A stretch of 64,000 bases of DNA, taken from positions 25,219,049-25,283,048 of the forward strand of contig NC_061816.1 in NCBI RefSeq assembly GCF_021462225.1, in the 5' to 3' direction. This document shows positions 10,460 to 21,109 of the stretch, one piece after another (the stretch's first letter is position 1; every line of letters begins with the position of its first letter). The translations under genes were made by a program, and so were the position numbers. Below the pieces are notes generated by a model that was given only the letters and a program-made list of their open reading frames with translations, had not been told where the DNA came from and ran no database searches. This stretch comes from Girardinichthys multiradiatus. Taxonomy: Eukaryota > Chordata > Actinopteri > Cyprinodontiformes > Goodeidae.

Positions 10460-11275
10460 CATGCTCCTGGGTCCATCCATCCATTATCTTCCGCTTATCC
10501 AAGCAGGTCGCATGGGCAGCAGCCTAGCCAGAGACCCAGACTTCCCTCTCCCAAACCACTTGGGCCAGCTCCTCTGGGGGAATCCCAAGGCGCTCTTAGG
10601 CCAGCTGAGAAACAGCCCTTCCAGCATGTCCTTCTCTGGTCCTTTGGGTCTCCTCCCATTAGGACATACCCCAAACACCTCTACAGGGAGGCGTCCAGGA
10701 GGCATCCTAACCAGATGCTGGAGCCACATCAACTGGCTCCTCGCGACATGGAAGAGCAATTGCTCTACTCTGATGACCAAGCTTCTCACCCTATCTCTAA
10801 GGAAGAACCCAGACACCCTGCGTAGAAAACTCATTTTGGCCTCTGTTAATCTTGTTCTTTTGGTCACTACTCAAAGCTTGTGACCAAAGATGAGAGTAAG
10901 AACATAGAAAGGTCGGTAAATTGAGAACTTCCGCTTTTAGCTCAGCTCTAATTTCAACACGACTGGTAAGCCGCTCGAATTACTGCAGATGCACCCAATC
11001 CACCTATCGATCTCCTGCTCCATTTTCCCCTCATTTGTTAACAAGACCCTGAAATACTTTAACTCCTCCACTTGGGGCAGGATCTTGTCCCTAACTCAGA
11101 GATGGCACTTTACCCGGCTCTGGACTGTGGTCTCGGATTTGGAGGTGCTAATTCTCATCCCGGCCTCTCCACACTTGGTTGCGAAGTGCTCCAGCGAAAG
11201 CTGAAGAACATGATCTGATAAAGCAAGCTGGACCGCATCATCTGCAAAAAGCAGAGATCTGATACTGTAATTGCA
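10460..11275 (-). mobile_element. Rex3/RTE-type LINE, 3' part
   Basis: The left end carries CCATCCATCCATTATCTTCCGCTTATCC, the reverse complement of the (GATG)n-type 3' end of Rex3/RTE elements of fish. Further right, minus-strand translation shows LPQVEELKYFRVLLTNEG, EQEIDRWIG and, near 11240, FADDAVQLALSD, which are the C-terminal parts of the reverse transcriptase. Frames are broken in several places. It is in opposite orientation to the larger Rex3 copy at 12.92-15.01 kb. Confidence 0.75.
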
Positions 11276-11339
11276 GGCTCAACAGCAGAATCCCAGACTG
11301 TAGGCTAAGAAAGGCTAACATGCCGTAGAGCAGACAGAG

Positions 11340-11790
11340 CTCTTATTACGGGAGGTAAGACCCGCTGTAGGGGACTTTGTGTCTACATCAATGACATCTT
11401 GTGCTGTGATGCCTCTAAGGTCTGCGGTCACTGCTCACCGCTTGTAAAGTTCATGATTATTAAGTGCAGTACTTTTTACCAATGCAGGGAAATAAAGGCC
11501 ATGCTGCTTGTTGCCATTTATATCGCCCTGTACAAAAGACTCCTCCTCTTAAGGACCCGCTGCTGACACTGTCCCCGGAAAGCATGCAGCGAGCCTTCAG
11601 CAGGATTATTGCACGCAAGGCTCCAGGCCCCGACAACATACTTCGTCATGTACTGACACTGTGCTGGGGAACTCAGATGTTTTCGAAGACATATTCAACA
11701 TCTCCCCGAGGCAGGCTGTTGTTCTCATGTGCCTCAAAACTGTCACCATCTTCCTAGTACCGAAGATTTTTGCTCAGTATGAGAGATTGC
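11340..11790 (+). pseudogene. L2-group LINE fragment (endonuclease and pre-RT region)
   Basis: At 11364-11530 the plus strand reads GLCVYINDILC, HCSPLVKFMIIKC and a broken continuation that match the endonuclease region at 63.80-63.95 kb. From 11551 to 11700 it reads LTLSPESMQRAFSRI and ARKAPGPDNI, the pre-RT region that lies several hundred codons later in an intact element. So this copy carries an internal deletion joining endonuclease to RT linker. Frameshifts are frequent. Confidence 0.6.
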
Positions 11791-12030
11791 TGCAAAGTTA
11801 GCAACACGATGCCAGTGACTGTTCACTGTCTCTACGTCTAGACGTCCTTTAAGAAAAACTTTTTAACAAATTAAATTGTTCAACTGTTTTTTGATGCCAT
11901 TGTTTATAACTAGGAACAACTGAGTGTACTTAATTTGTCATTTGTATGACTGGATTGAACTGACTGTGTAAAGTGCCTTGAGACAATGTGTTGTGAATTG
12001 AAGCTATATAACTAAACTGAATTGAATTTC
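11775..12030 (+). mobile_element. retroposon copy with TATATAACTAAACTGAATTG tail
   Basis: TCAGTATGAGAGATTGCTGCAAAGT, then a divergent middle, then AAAGTGCCTTGAGACAATGTGTTGTGAATTGAAGC. It shares both ends with 40918-41200 and the 3' part with 6040-6180. The middle differs through substitutions and a deletion. It abuts the end of the L2 fragment, so it may be the 3' end of the same element. Confidence 0.6.
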
Positions 12031-12224
12031 CATTTGTTTTATTTACATCTAGAGTAAAAGCTTGTAGCTTGAAATGTGCAGGAGTGTGACCATGCCATGA
12101 AAAAAGACATTTTATTTGTTGTTAAAATAGTCAGGAAATTCAGCTCTCTGCCTATCCTATCAAAAGAGCACCCCAACCTACACTGATGCCAGAACAAAAA
12201 TGTTGCAAATATCTTTTACACAGG

Positions 12225-12805
12225 TAAATCTATAAAAATGTGAATCTCTTGAAAAAGTTTAATATTTCATTTCAGAAAGTGAAATTACATAAATTCATTA
12301 CACAGAGTGAAATATTTCAGTTCCTAATTTCCTGTAATTTAATAGTTAAGTAAAATCCAAATAGTATAATTAGAACATTATGAAAAAGTTAAATATTGGA
12401 AACTGTAAATAGTGTCTTAGTCCAGGTCAGTAAGCTACATAATCATGGGGAAGACTGCTTAGTGGAAAGATGTCCAGAAGATACTCTTTGACACCCTCCA
12501 CAAGGAGGGGAATTTAAAAAAGACCATTGCTAAAGGTGCTGGTTGTTCAGAGTGCTGTGTTTGAACACTGTTAAAAAATTTTAGGTGGAAGGAAAACATG
12601 AGGTAAAGGTGCACAATCAGCAGGGATAAACAGCCTTAAGAAGATTGTCAGACAAAATCCACTGAAGAATTTGGAAGAGCTTCATAAGGGGTGGACTGAA
12701 ACTGAAGTCAGCTCACCAAGAGCCACTATGCACAGACCAATCCTACACATGGGCTACAAGCATTGTAACAAGGCTAAGGAGGAAAAGAACTGGACTGTTC
12801 AAGTT
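12225..12805 (+). pseudogene. decayed Tc1-like transposase
   Basis: After an AT-rich leader with AATATTTCATTTCAGAAAGTGAAA, position 12446 starts MGKTA, followed by VQKILFDTLHKEGNLKKTIAKGAG in the same order as the intact family members at 17958 and 56056. A later piece, SSPRATMHRPILHMGYKH, corresponds to the second helix-turn-helix. Several stops and frameshifts are present and the catalytic domain is missing. Confidence 0.6.
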
Positions 12806-12811
12806 CATTCC

Positions 12812-12856
12812 ACTCAAAATTACTTTATTAATCCCAAAGGGAAATTAAATGTTATA
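12812..12856 (-). mobile_element. LINE 3' tail fragment
   Basis: AAAATTACTTTATTAATCCCAAAGGGAAATT is the reverse complement of a common fish LINE ending (AATTTCCC...GGGATTAATAAAGTA). A related end, in the other orientation, is at 58756-58806. Confidence 0.5.
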
Positions 12857-13286
12857 CACTCATATTCTGGTGCAAAGAGGATTGGGCAGCAGACGAAGGT
12901 GGAGACCTAGGCGGCCCGATCCCCGGATGCTTAGGCTGGCTCTAGGGACGTGGAATGTCAACTCACTGGGGGGGAAGGAGCCTGAGCTTGTGCGGGAGGT
13001 CGAGAGATATTGACTAGAAATAGTTGGGCTCACCTCCACACACAGCGTGTTCTCTGGAACCCATCTCCTTGAGAGGGGCTGGACTCTCATCTACTCTTGA
13101 GTGGCCCATGGGGAGAGGAGGCGGGCTGGGGTGGGTTTGCTTGTTGCCACCCCAGCTCAGCCGTCTCGTGTTGGGGTTTACCCGAGTGGATGAGAGGGTC
13201 GAATCCCTGCACCTTCGGGTTGGGGAGAGGTCTCTGACTATCATTTCAGCCTACGGACGGGTGGTAATGCGGAGCACCCAGCCTTC

Positions 13287-13703
13287 TTGGTGTCTCTGTC
13301 GGGAGTGCTGGATAGTGCCCCTCCCCGGGACTCCATTATTCTGCTGGGGGACTTCAACGCCCAAGTGGGAAATGACAGTGACACCTGGAGAGGCGTGATC
13401 GGGAGGAATGGCCTCCCCGATCTGAATCCGAGCGGTGTTTTGTTATTGGACTTCTGTGCTAGTCACGGATTGTCCATAATGAACACCATGTTCACACATA
13501 AGGGTGTCCATCAGTGCACTTGGCACCAGAACACCCTAGGCAGGAGGTCAATGATCGACTTTGTTGTCGTATCATCAGACCTTCGGGCGAATGTTTTGGA
13601 CACTCGGGTGAAGAGAGGGGCTGAGCTGTCCACTGATCACCACCTGGTGGTGAGTTGGATCCGCTGGAAGAGGAGAAAGCCGGACAGGCTTCGCAGGCCC
13701 TAG
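13287..13703 (+). pseudogene. Rex3 endonuclease, C-terminal half
   Basis: A 138-codon frame holding the second half of the APE-like endonuclease: [10 protein letters not shown] (catalytic Asp and Asn), the MIDFVVVS strand and the terminal TDHHLVVSW motif (Asp-His pair). It would nick target DNA in an intact element. The frame stops at 13701 just after the domain, where an intact element would continue into the linker. Confidence 0.7.
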
Positions 13704-13829
13704 CGCATAGTAAGGGCCTGCTGGAAACGTCTGGCAGAGGCCTCGGTCAGGGACGTATTCAACTCCCACCTCCGGGAGAGCTTTGACCAGATTCCGGGGG
13801 ATGTTGGAGACATAGAGTCCGAGTGGACC

Positions 13830-14240
13830 ATGTTCTCTGCATCTATTGTTGATGCTGCTGCCCATAGCTGCGGCCGTAAGGTCTGCGGTGCCTGTTGCAG
13901 CAGCAATCCCCGAACCCTGTGGTGGACACCGGCAGTAAGGGACGCTGTCAAGCTGAAGAAGGAGGAGTCCTATCGGCTGTGGTTGGCTTGTGGGACTCCT
14001 GAGGCAGCTGGCGGGTACTGTGAGACCAAGCGTGCCGTGGCCCGGTCTGTTGCAGAGGCAAAAACCTGGGCCTGGGAGGAGTTTGGTAAGGCCATGGAGA
14101 AGGACTACCAGTTGGCCTCAAAGCGATTCTGGCAAACAGTTCGGCGCCTCAGGAGGGCGAAGCAGTGCTTCGCCAACACTGTGTACAGTGGGGGTGGGAG
14201 GCTGCTGCCCTTGACTGGGGACATATCGGGCGGTGGAAGA
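13830..14240 (+). pseudogene. Rex3 linker between endonuclease and RT
   Basis: The frame reads WWTPAVRDAVKLKKEESYRLWL, then KRAVARSVAEAKTWAWEEFG and RFWQTVRRLRRAKQ, as in RTE/Rex3 proteins, up to LTGDI. After 14235 the frame shifts; homologous sequence (YFEDLLYPAI, DSFITQAEV) continues in another frame to 14345. Confidence 0.65.
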
Positions 14241-14411
14241 TGTACTTCGAGGATCTCCTCTATCCTGCCATCACGCATTTCCTGGTGGAAACAGAGGCTG
14301 GGGACTCGGGGTTGGACTCTTTCATCACCCAGGCTGAAGTCACCAAGGTGGATAAAAAGTTCCGCAGTGGCAGGGCTTCGGGGTGGATGAGACCTCAAGT
14401 CTCTGGATGTT

Positions 14412-14750
14412 GTGGGGCTGTCATGGTTGACACGACTCGTCAACATTGCATGGCGGTTGGGGACAGTGCCTCTGGACTGGCAGACTGGGGTGGTGGTCCC
14501 TCTTCATAAGAAGGGTGACCGGAGGGTGTGTTCCAACTACAGGGGGATCACACTCCTCAGCCTCCTTGGTAAGCACTACGTCAGGGTATTGGAGAGGAGA
14601 GTCCGGCCGATAGTCGAACCTCGGCTTCAGGGGGAGCAATGTGGTTTTCGTCCCGGCCGTGGAACACTGGACCAGCTCTATACCCACAGGGTACTCGAGG
14701 GTTCATGGGAGTTTGCCAAACAGGTCCACATGTGTTTTTGTGGACCTGGA
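14412..14750 (+). pseudogene. Rex3 reverse transcriptase, N-terminal part
   Basis: The frame reads GLSWLTRLVNIAWRLG, DWQTGVVVPLHKKGDRRVCSNYRGITLL and CGFRPGRGTLDQLY, the fingers of the RT. A shift near 14690 moves the palm (VFVDLEKAFDSW) into a different frame at 14730. The YADD-equivalent FADD box survives at 14980. Confidence 0.7.
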
Positions 14751-15010
14751 GAAAGCATTCGACTCGTGGTGCCCTGTGGGGGGTGCTCCAGGAGTATGGA
14801 ATTGGGGTCCCTTTATTAGGGGCCATCCGGTCTCTGTACAAGCGGAGCAGGAGTTTGGTCCGCATTGCCGGCACTAAGTCGGACCTGTTCATAACTTTTA
14901 TGGACAGGATTTCTAGGCGCAGCCAAGGGCCGGAGGGGGTCTGGTTTGGGGACCAGTGGATTTCGTCTTTTGTTTTTGCGGATGACGTGGTCCCGCTGGC
15001 CCCCTGTAGC

Positions 15011-15424
15011 CAAGACCCACAACATCTTCAACACCTTTTCAAGATTGGAACACAACTAAATCCTCATATAAATCTTACATCTTCTCCTCACAACCCCCAT
15101 TCCTGTCCAGTCCCTCGCACCAAACCTTTCAAAAGCCGCAGAGCCACCGAATCTGTCTCCTCCACATGTCAAATAAAGTTGACTGTATTTGTGCTCACGA
15201 CCTCAGTTACTTAACTGTGATATGCACGGGGCCCCAGTGGTAACTTTATCAGAAGTGATAAAGTGTGACCCACACCCAGGTCCGTATAAATTACGGTGAG
15301 ACCGGACAAATGGCTTCCATTTTTTCTTCAGTGACAGTCTAAGAATAGCACTGATAGCATGACTAGCGTCGGCACTATCTGCCTTTGCCTGGCTTGTAGT
15401 ACCGGCTACATTATGGGCTAAGAC
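15011..15424. other. no recognised feature
   Basis: Sequence between the Rex3 break and the DIRS fragment. There is a poly(A)-like signal (AATAAA at about 15171). No family or gene was recognised. It could be the degraded upstream part of the DIRS element. Confidence 0.35.
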
Positions 15425-15472
15425 CTGCATGCCATCTTTTCACTGAGCCCACAGGAGGATCCATCGTTAGGA

Positions 15473-16000
15473 GTGGATGCCTTTGCTCACAGCCCGTGGC
15501 AAAAAACGCTCCTTTACTCCAGTTCTGCTGATCAGGCGGCTCTTGGATCGAGTACGAGAAGAACAGCTCTCAGTGATTCTCGTAGCCCCCAAGTGCAAAA
15601 GCGCACCATGGTTTCCGAGCCTGCAGCAGCTGGTGTCAGGTCGCCCGTGGCAGCTGCCGTGGAGAAAGGATGTACTCCTCCAGGCGGGAGGGGCGATCAG
15701 GAGCGTTCCAGAGTTAGGTCAGCGTCTCTGTGTCTGGCTGCTGAATGGGAGCGCTTAGAAAGGCTAGGTCTCCCACACGATGTGGTGCGCACGATTCAGG
15801 GCGCACAAGCCGCCTCAACCACAGCATCAAAGTGGTCAGCTTTTCAGCGCTGGTGCACAGAGAAAGGCGTGGAGCCATTTTCATGTCCATTAGGCTACGT
15901 GCTGTTATTCCTCCAGCATCTGATGAACAGAAATTTAGCTTTCAGCACCATTAAAACTTATGCTGCAGCTATTTCCTCCTGTCATGAGGGTTTTTGGTGA
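15473..16000 (+). pseudogene. DIRS tyrosine recombinase, N-terminal SAM-like part
   Basis: The frame spans 175 codons, of which about the last 85 are the recombinase N-terminal helical domain. The first part is a frameshifted reading of the RNase H end. It stops at TGA after HEGFW, where DIRS proteins normally continue into the catalytic domain. Confidence 0.7.
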
Positions 16001-16024
16001 CAGAATGGTTTTTAACCACCGCTG

Positions 16025-16282
16025 ATGAAGCGTTTTCTGCGGTGTGTACGTAGACACAGACCTGTGTCACGCCCCCTAGTCCCTCAGTGGGATTTAGCGC
16101 TCGTCCTGCGCACACTGGTTGAAGACCGATTTGAGCCCTTAGATCAGGCTCCACTTAAATTTCTGTCTTTTAAAACAGCCCTGCTGTTAGCTCTGACATC
16201 TTCAAAGAGAGTTTGCACTCTCTGTCGCTCTTTCATGTCTCAGAATATGAGCCGACGGCAGCTCAGCTGTGCTGCTTCCTAA
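16025..16282 (+). pseudogene. DIRS tyrosine recombinase, catalytic-domain start
   Basis: An 85-codon frame holding the region around the first catalytic Arg (ALTSSKRV). It shifts frame near 16225 and stops at 16282. A further homologous-looking string (TKHHEFLRIEND) is readable in another frame at about 16295-16330. Confidence 0.65.
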
Positions 16283-16340
16283 CCTTGCTTTTACAAAGCA
16301 TCACGAGTTCCTTCGGATCGAGAATGATAACTCATTAGTC

Positions 16341-16700
16341 CTAAATTTGATTCCAAAACCTTTGCTCATGTTTTTTCTCTTCCTGATTAATAGGTGTCAG
16401 CTCATGTGAACAGCCGGGTTTGACTTCCTGGAGTTTAACAAAGGTTTATGGTTACCAACCAAATGTTAATTAAACAAGCAATTGGTAAATAGGACGAGTT
16501 AAAGGCCTCTGTCTTCACTAAATGATGGCACAGTAATAATAACAATCTTTAAATAGTGTCAGAATGGGACGGGACAGTCAGTTGTGTAAAGAAGGCAGTC
16601 AGGTGTCCAGATATACCACTCTATAAACCCTTTCAAGCTCACAGTTAATACACACAAACACTTTCGAGGACTCAGAAGAATGTTCTACTGATCTGTCATA
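16341..16700. other. no recognised feature
   Basis: AT-rich sequence between the DIRS fragment and the Tc1 left inverted repeat. Possibly the decayed DIRS 3' end. Confidence 0.35.
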
Positions 16701-16702
16701 TA

Positions 16703-18284
16703 TAGGTCCTTCTCAAAATATTAGCATATTGTGATAAAGTTCATTATTTTCCATAATGTAATGATGAAAATTTAACATTCATATATTTTAGATTCATTGC
16801 ACACTAACTGAAATATTTCAGGTCTTTTATTGTCTTAATACGGATGATTGTGGCATACAGCTCATGAAAACCCAAAATTCCTATCTCACAAAATTAGCAT
16901 ATTTCATCCGACCAATAAAAGAAAAGTGTTTTTAATACAAAAAACGTCAACCTTCAAATAATCATGTACAGTTATGCACTCAATACTTGGTCGGGAATCC
17001 TTTGGCAGAAATGACTGCTTCAATGCGGCGTGGCATGGAGGTAATCAGCCTGTGGCACTGCTGAGGTCTTATGGAGGCCCAGGATGCTTCGATAGCGTCC
17101 TTTAGCTCATCCAGAGTGTTGGTTCTTGAGTCTCTCAACGTTCTCTTCACAATATCCCACAGATTCTCTATGGGGTTCAGGTCAGGAGAGTTGGCAGGCC
17201 AATTGGGCACAGTGATACCATGGTCAGTAAACCATTTACCAGTGGTTTTGGCACTGTGCAGGTGCCAGGTCGTGCTGAAAAATCTTCATCTCCATAAAGC
17301 TTTTCAGCAGATGGAAGCATGAAGTGCTAGCTGCATTGACCCTGCCCTTGATAAAACACAGTGGACCAACACCAGCAGCTGACACGGCACCCCAGACCAT
17401 CACTGACTGTGGGTACTTGACACTGGACTTCTGGCATTTTGGCATTTCCTTCTCCCCAGTCTTCCTCCAGACTCTGGCACCTTGATTTCCAAATGACATG
17501 CAGAATTTGCTTTCATCCAAAAAAAGTACTTTGGACCACTGAGCAACAGTCCAGTGCTGCTTCTCTGTAGCCCAGGTCAGGCGCTTCTGCCGCTGTTTCT
17601 GGTTCAAAAGTGGCTTGACCTGGGGAATGCGGCACCTGTAGCCCATTTCCTGCACACGCCTGTGCACGGTGGCTCTGGATGTTTCTACTCCAGACTCAGT
17701 CCACTGCTTCCGCAGGTCCCCCAAGGTCTTGAATCGGCCCTTCTCCACAATCTTCCTCAGGGTCCGGTCACCTCTTCTCATTGTGCAGCGTTTTCTGCCA
17801 CACTTTTTCCTTCCCACAGACTTCCCACTGAGGTGCCTTGATACAGCACTCTGGGAACAGCCTATTCGTTCAGAAATTTCTTTCTGTGTCTTACCCTCTT
17901 GCTTGAGGGTGTCAATAGTGGCCTTCTGGACAGCAGTCAGGTCGGCAGTCTTACCCATGATTGGGGTTTTGAGTGATGAACCAGGCTGGGAGTTTTAAAG
18001 GCCTCAGGAATCTTTTGCAGGTGTTTAGAGTTAACTCGTTGATTCAGATGATTAGGTTCATAGCTCGTTTAGAGACCCTTTTAATAATATGCTAATTTTA
18101 TGATAGGAATTTTGGGTTTTCATGAGCTGTATGCCAAAATCATCTGTATTAAGACAATAAAAGACCTGAAATATTTCAGTTAGTGTGCAATGAATCTAAA
18201 ATATATGAATGTTAAATTTCCATCATGACATTATGGAAAATAATTAACTTTATCACAATATGCTAATATTTTGAGAAGGACCTG
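16703..18284 (-). mobile_element. Tc1-like transposon with about 210-bp inverted repeats, copy 1
   Basis: The element is flanked by TA dinucleotides (16701-16702 and 18285-18286), the standard Tc1/mariner duplication. Ends are TAGGTCCTTCTC (left, canonical CAGGTCC with one change) and GAGAAGGACCTG (right). The terminal repeats extend about 210 bases on both sides. The minus-strand transposase begins at 17958 and ends at 16980 but is broken near 17260-17330, where about 45 codons are deleted or frameshifted. A near-identical copy is at 54817-56384, inside a young provirus. Confidence 0.9.
16980..17958 (-). pseudogene. Tc1 transposase (DD34E family), copy 1, broken
   Basis: The transposase would bind the terminal repeats and cut and paste the element. 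Residues 1-110 form two helix-turn-helix units (VQKATIDTLKQEGKTQKEISERIG; then RTLRKIVEKGRF). The first catalytic Asp is in LFLDESKF. The second Asp region survives as QHDLAPAQCQ, already out of frame, and the third residue (Glu of SPDLNPIENLWD) lies in the separate frame 17210-16980. Compared with copy 2 it retains the 14-residue segment VKPLLNQKQRQKRL after residue 113 but lacks the SYQEILEHFMLPSAEKL region. It cannot encode an active enzyme. Confidence 0.9.
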
Positions 18285-18286
18285 TA

Positions 18287-18660
18287 CAACATAAATGCAG
18301 TGCCCTCACACACCATGTTAACGTCCCTGTATACCGCTATCAGTCAACACAACCAACTCACACAAAAATTGCATTTAAACTAGTTGTGTTCAGTCCCTGT
18401 CCATTAGAGCCCACATCCCTGCATGTTTATTGGTTTCCCTGTTCAGAACTACGAGTTCTGCATGTCTTCAAGTTCTCTAAATGTTACTCATCTAATCATT
18501 CACACCACGTGTTGGACCAAACATATATGTAAAGACATCGGGACGCTGGCCCTGAAGCACCATGATTGAACAACACTGGCCTGAACTACAACAAACTACC
18601 AAAGCCCAGTAGGGCTTGACTTTGTAACAGAGTCAAAAGAAAGGTGAAAAGTGTACAGAC
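18287..18660. other. no recognised feature
   Basis: Unique-looking sequence after the Tc1 right end. No frame or repeat is supported. Confidence 0.35.
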
Positions 18661-18714
18661 CTCTTTAGCTGTGGTGACAGGTATGGTGGACAAGCAGTCT
18701 GATGGAGCAAGTGG
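18661..18714 (-). CDS. possible small internal exon
   Basis: A 54-bp segment is preceded on the minus strand by a strong pyrimidine tract ending CCCTTCAG and followed by GAG/GTCTGT, a weak 5' splice site. It is open in two frames, one reading PLAPSDCLSTIPVTTAKE. It could be an upstream exon of the gene ending at 9633, but its phase does not fit directly with the 10095-10145 exon, so either other exons lie between or it is chance. Confidence 0.25.
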
Positions 18715-19099
18715 CTGAAGGGAGAAAAAGACAGGAGATCAGCTTTATAATGATCACTTTTTGGTATTTACATATGGACCAAATTTCCAACAGCTATGAC
18801 TTTCACATAAATAGGCTAAATTAGACCAAACTGGGAATTATTGATACCTCTCAGGTAACCAACAATCCTAAAAGCAGTAACGGTAAAGTGCAGTAGCAAT
18901 CCTATGTGGTCACAGGTGTTTTGCAGCGTCAGGGTCTCAGTTGGATGCGCTACTACTAGCCAGCTGAGTCCTAATTCCGTTTCCTTGTGTAGTGAAGGAC
19001 TGTTCAGAGTGCTGCTGTTATCATTCAACTCTGCTCAAGTTCGTTTGAGTCGTTTTAGAGCCAGGTAAACATCACAGCCGTGATCATTTATTTCCTCCG

Positions 19100-19387
19100 C
19101 TTTTCCTGACTAATCCGAAACACGTATAGCCACATGAATGTACGGCAGGCGTTTTGCGCCGAAGCAAGGGGTTTCTTTTGACATGTTTTTTTTTATATCA
19201 ACAAATTGCCTACAAGCTGTAAACTGCAGAGAGGTTGGTTGACAGGTCGGGGATGCGGGTAGAAGTATAAAAGCGAATATAAAATACGGGTAGAAGCATA
19301 CTGGAAAAAAGTCCAAGTACGCTCAGGGGTAAAACCTAGAAGTGACGGCACTGCGTACTGTTGCATACCGGCCCATTTAAAGCACTG
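19100..19387 (-). mobile_element. possible hAT-type terminal sequence
   Basis: The right edge reads, on the minus strand, CAGTGCTTTAAATGGGCCGG, which starts with the CAG-type hAT end and resembles a terminal sequence common in fish. The opposite end and an 8-bp target duplication were not found, so this is tentative. Confidence 0.3.
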
Positions 19388-19647
19388 GTTCTAAAGCTAA
19401 CCAGCACCAACACCACATGTGCTACCATTAGCACTGCAACTGTTCTAGATAACTAGCAAGTTAATACGCAATTACTTTAAACGTTGCGGTCTGCAGTATT
19501 AAAATTGACGGATCTGCTAATTTGGAACATAATCTGGGTATATTAGTTAACTGTCACTGTGGTAGAAAAGCCTTTTTTCACATCTTCTAGAAATAGACAG
19601 GACATTGTTTACATCGTTTTAAAGAGGACAAGACCCCCAATGCTTAC

Positions 19648-19760
19648 CTTCAGTAAAATGTGAATCCAAACCTCTAGTTACTTCGTATGAGAGGAAAAAT
19701 GCGACAAATTGTAACAGTAAAGGCACATCCGGAGATGCATGGTGAAAAGAGTGGATTCCC
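19648..19760 (-). other. possible 5' exon end with strong splice donor
   Basis: On the minus strand, ...TTTTACTGAAG/GTAAGCATT at 19648/19647 is a near-consensus 5' splice site. The sequence upstream has only short open frames, so it would be untranslated. It lies upstream, in the minus sense, of the small exon at 18661 and of the gene end at 9633. Very tentative. Confidence 0.2.
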
Positions 19761-20547
19761 CATTTACAGATCTTAGGCTTCGAGACAGCGGTGAGGTTTA
19801 CGTCCTGGTCACCACTTCCTGTCAGCTAACTTTCAAGTTAAGGCCCGCAGCTTCACTAATAGTCTTTTTCTCAGAATCAACAGTTCAGCACTTAAATCAC
19901 TAATACCAAGGAACACTGTTAAGCTTGTAATCACTTGAGATGTCACTCAATATAACAGCCAGTGATTGGTTAGCAATGCTCAATGCTGGAACATCGGGAA
20001 ACGTGACTGTCATAAACTTCTGCAGGCACTAACATTACAAGATGTAATTACAATTACAAGATTGTAATTGTTCGTCCTCATGTACAGCGCTTTGAAAAGT
20101 TTGTTACTGAAAAGCGCTATATAAATAAATTTACCTTACCTTACAAGCACAGCATAATACAAAAAAATGAAGCAACGAAAATTAACGAGCACTTGTTGCT
20201 ACAGTGTAAGCCAACAATAAAGTAGGACAAAAGTCTTGTTTGTAAATAGTATAAACAAAAATTTCCCATTTCCAGTTAATGTTTTGTGGGCACTGCGGAG
20301 GGATACCGCTATCAGATTTTGTAATTATCTATAGATAAAACCATAATATTTAATACAAGTGCTAGCATACTCAGCAATTACTTATCTTAACAAACATGAC
20401 AGTCAGTTAGAGAGGGGTATTGCTTTGAAATAAAATAAAATAGCTAGCTAGATCTAGCAGCTAATCTTGTTAAAGACACTTCCAAAGATCATTTGTGTAG
20501 CCTGGGTATTTATATTCTACATTATTAAGTTATCACTTAAAATACAC

Positions 20548-20549
<2 letters not shown>
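19761..20549. other. non-coding with one retroposon tail
   Basis: At 20075-20147 GTACAGCGCTTTGAAAAG... AAAGCGCTATATAAATAAATTTACCTTACCTTA is a typical plus-strand tail of a fish LINE/SINE with a short-repeat ending. Nothing else is recognised. Confidence 0.5.
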
Positions 20550-20609
<60 letters not shown>

Positions 20610-20613
20610 ATAT
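20550..20613. repeat. (TA)n microsatellite
   Basis: About 60 bases of nearly perfect TA repeats with one TT interruption near 20596. Confidence 0.95.
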
Positions 20614-21109
20614 CATAAACAATAGTTCAATAAACAATAGTTCTTACTTCTTGACTTTGTTTGAATCTCCTCATTTCGACAGAAAATGCTGATGCTGGAA
20701 CAGGAAATCTTTCCGGAGACCGAACAGCGCAAAATTGTGTGTGGATGTTCCCGCCATTGTGTCAGCCCTGCAATGTGGGTTTCTACCAGCAGGGGGCGGT
20801 GATACTGTTAACCATACACTCAGCATAGGAAACTGTTAACCATACACTCTTGTGGTATAGGAAACCAAAGTTTTTATGGGCTATATATATATATAGAAAC
20901 ATAGAGAAAAGTCAAGATGCTGGAAAAAAGATACAAAATGGTAGTAGCAGTTGCATAGTCATCATATATCTAGAAAGATAGCTTTAACCTATAATTAAAA
21001 AAAAATAATGGACTTTAAAACTCAGGAATTACGAGACCATCAAAATTGGGTTTGTAAACCAATTGGTTTCATAATGCTGGTGAGTAACCTTGAAAATAGG
21101 TTTTCCAAA
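20614..21109. other. no recognised gene; short direct repeat
   Basis: A direct repeat AACTGTTAACCATACACTC is present at 20803-20821 and 20830-20848, and a short TA run at 20882-20894. No frame or family was recognised. Confidence 0.4.

Larger units (their letters stand above)
12920..15010 (+). mobile_element. Rex3/RTE-type LINE, most of ORF2, broken
   Basis: The element begins with the endonuclease start (GTWNVNSLGGKEPELVREVERY) and continues through [35 protein letters not shown], the linker, then CSNYRGITLL, ERRVRPIVEPRLQGEQCGFRPGRGTLDQLY and FADDVVPLA, where it stops at about 15005. Bases 14478-14497 are identical to the Rex3 reverse PCR primer as I remember it from the literature. Frameshifts or stops are seen near 13018, 13098, 13290, 13703, 14235, 14510 and 14700, so nothing long could be made. 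The 3' end is lost and replaced by unrelated sequence. Confidence 0.85.
15425..16340 (+). mobile_element. DIRS-like retrotransposon: RNase H end and tyrosine recombinase
   Basis: DIRS elements replicate through RNA but integrate with a tyrosine recombinase instead of an integrase. Positions 15463-15760 hold the C-terminal RNase H segment (LGVDAFAHSPW; then RRLLDRVREEQLSVILVAP in another frame, and WFPSLQQLVSGRPWQLPW). Recombinase follows from 15745: RLGLPHDVVRTIQGAQAAST, FQRWCTEKGVEPF, VLLFLQHLMNRNLAFSTIKTYAAAIS, and from 16025 FLRCVRRHRPVSRPLVPQWDL and FLSFKTALLLALTSSKRV with the first catalytic Arg region. At least two frame breaks and a stop after SSCHEGFW make it inactive. The C-terminal His-x-x-Arg and Tyr part and both terminal repeats are not visible. 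Confidence 0.8.

Noticed and set aside
19100..19387. A confident hAT element
   Set aside because: Only one possible end was seen, with no second end or 8-bp duplication; retained as a low-confidence feature only.
20550..20613. CRISPR-like or regulatory array
   Set aside because: Simple (TA)n sequence; eukaryotic locus without spacer-repeat structure. No CRISPR array occurs in the window.
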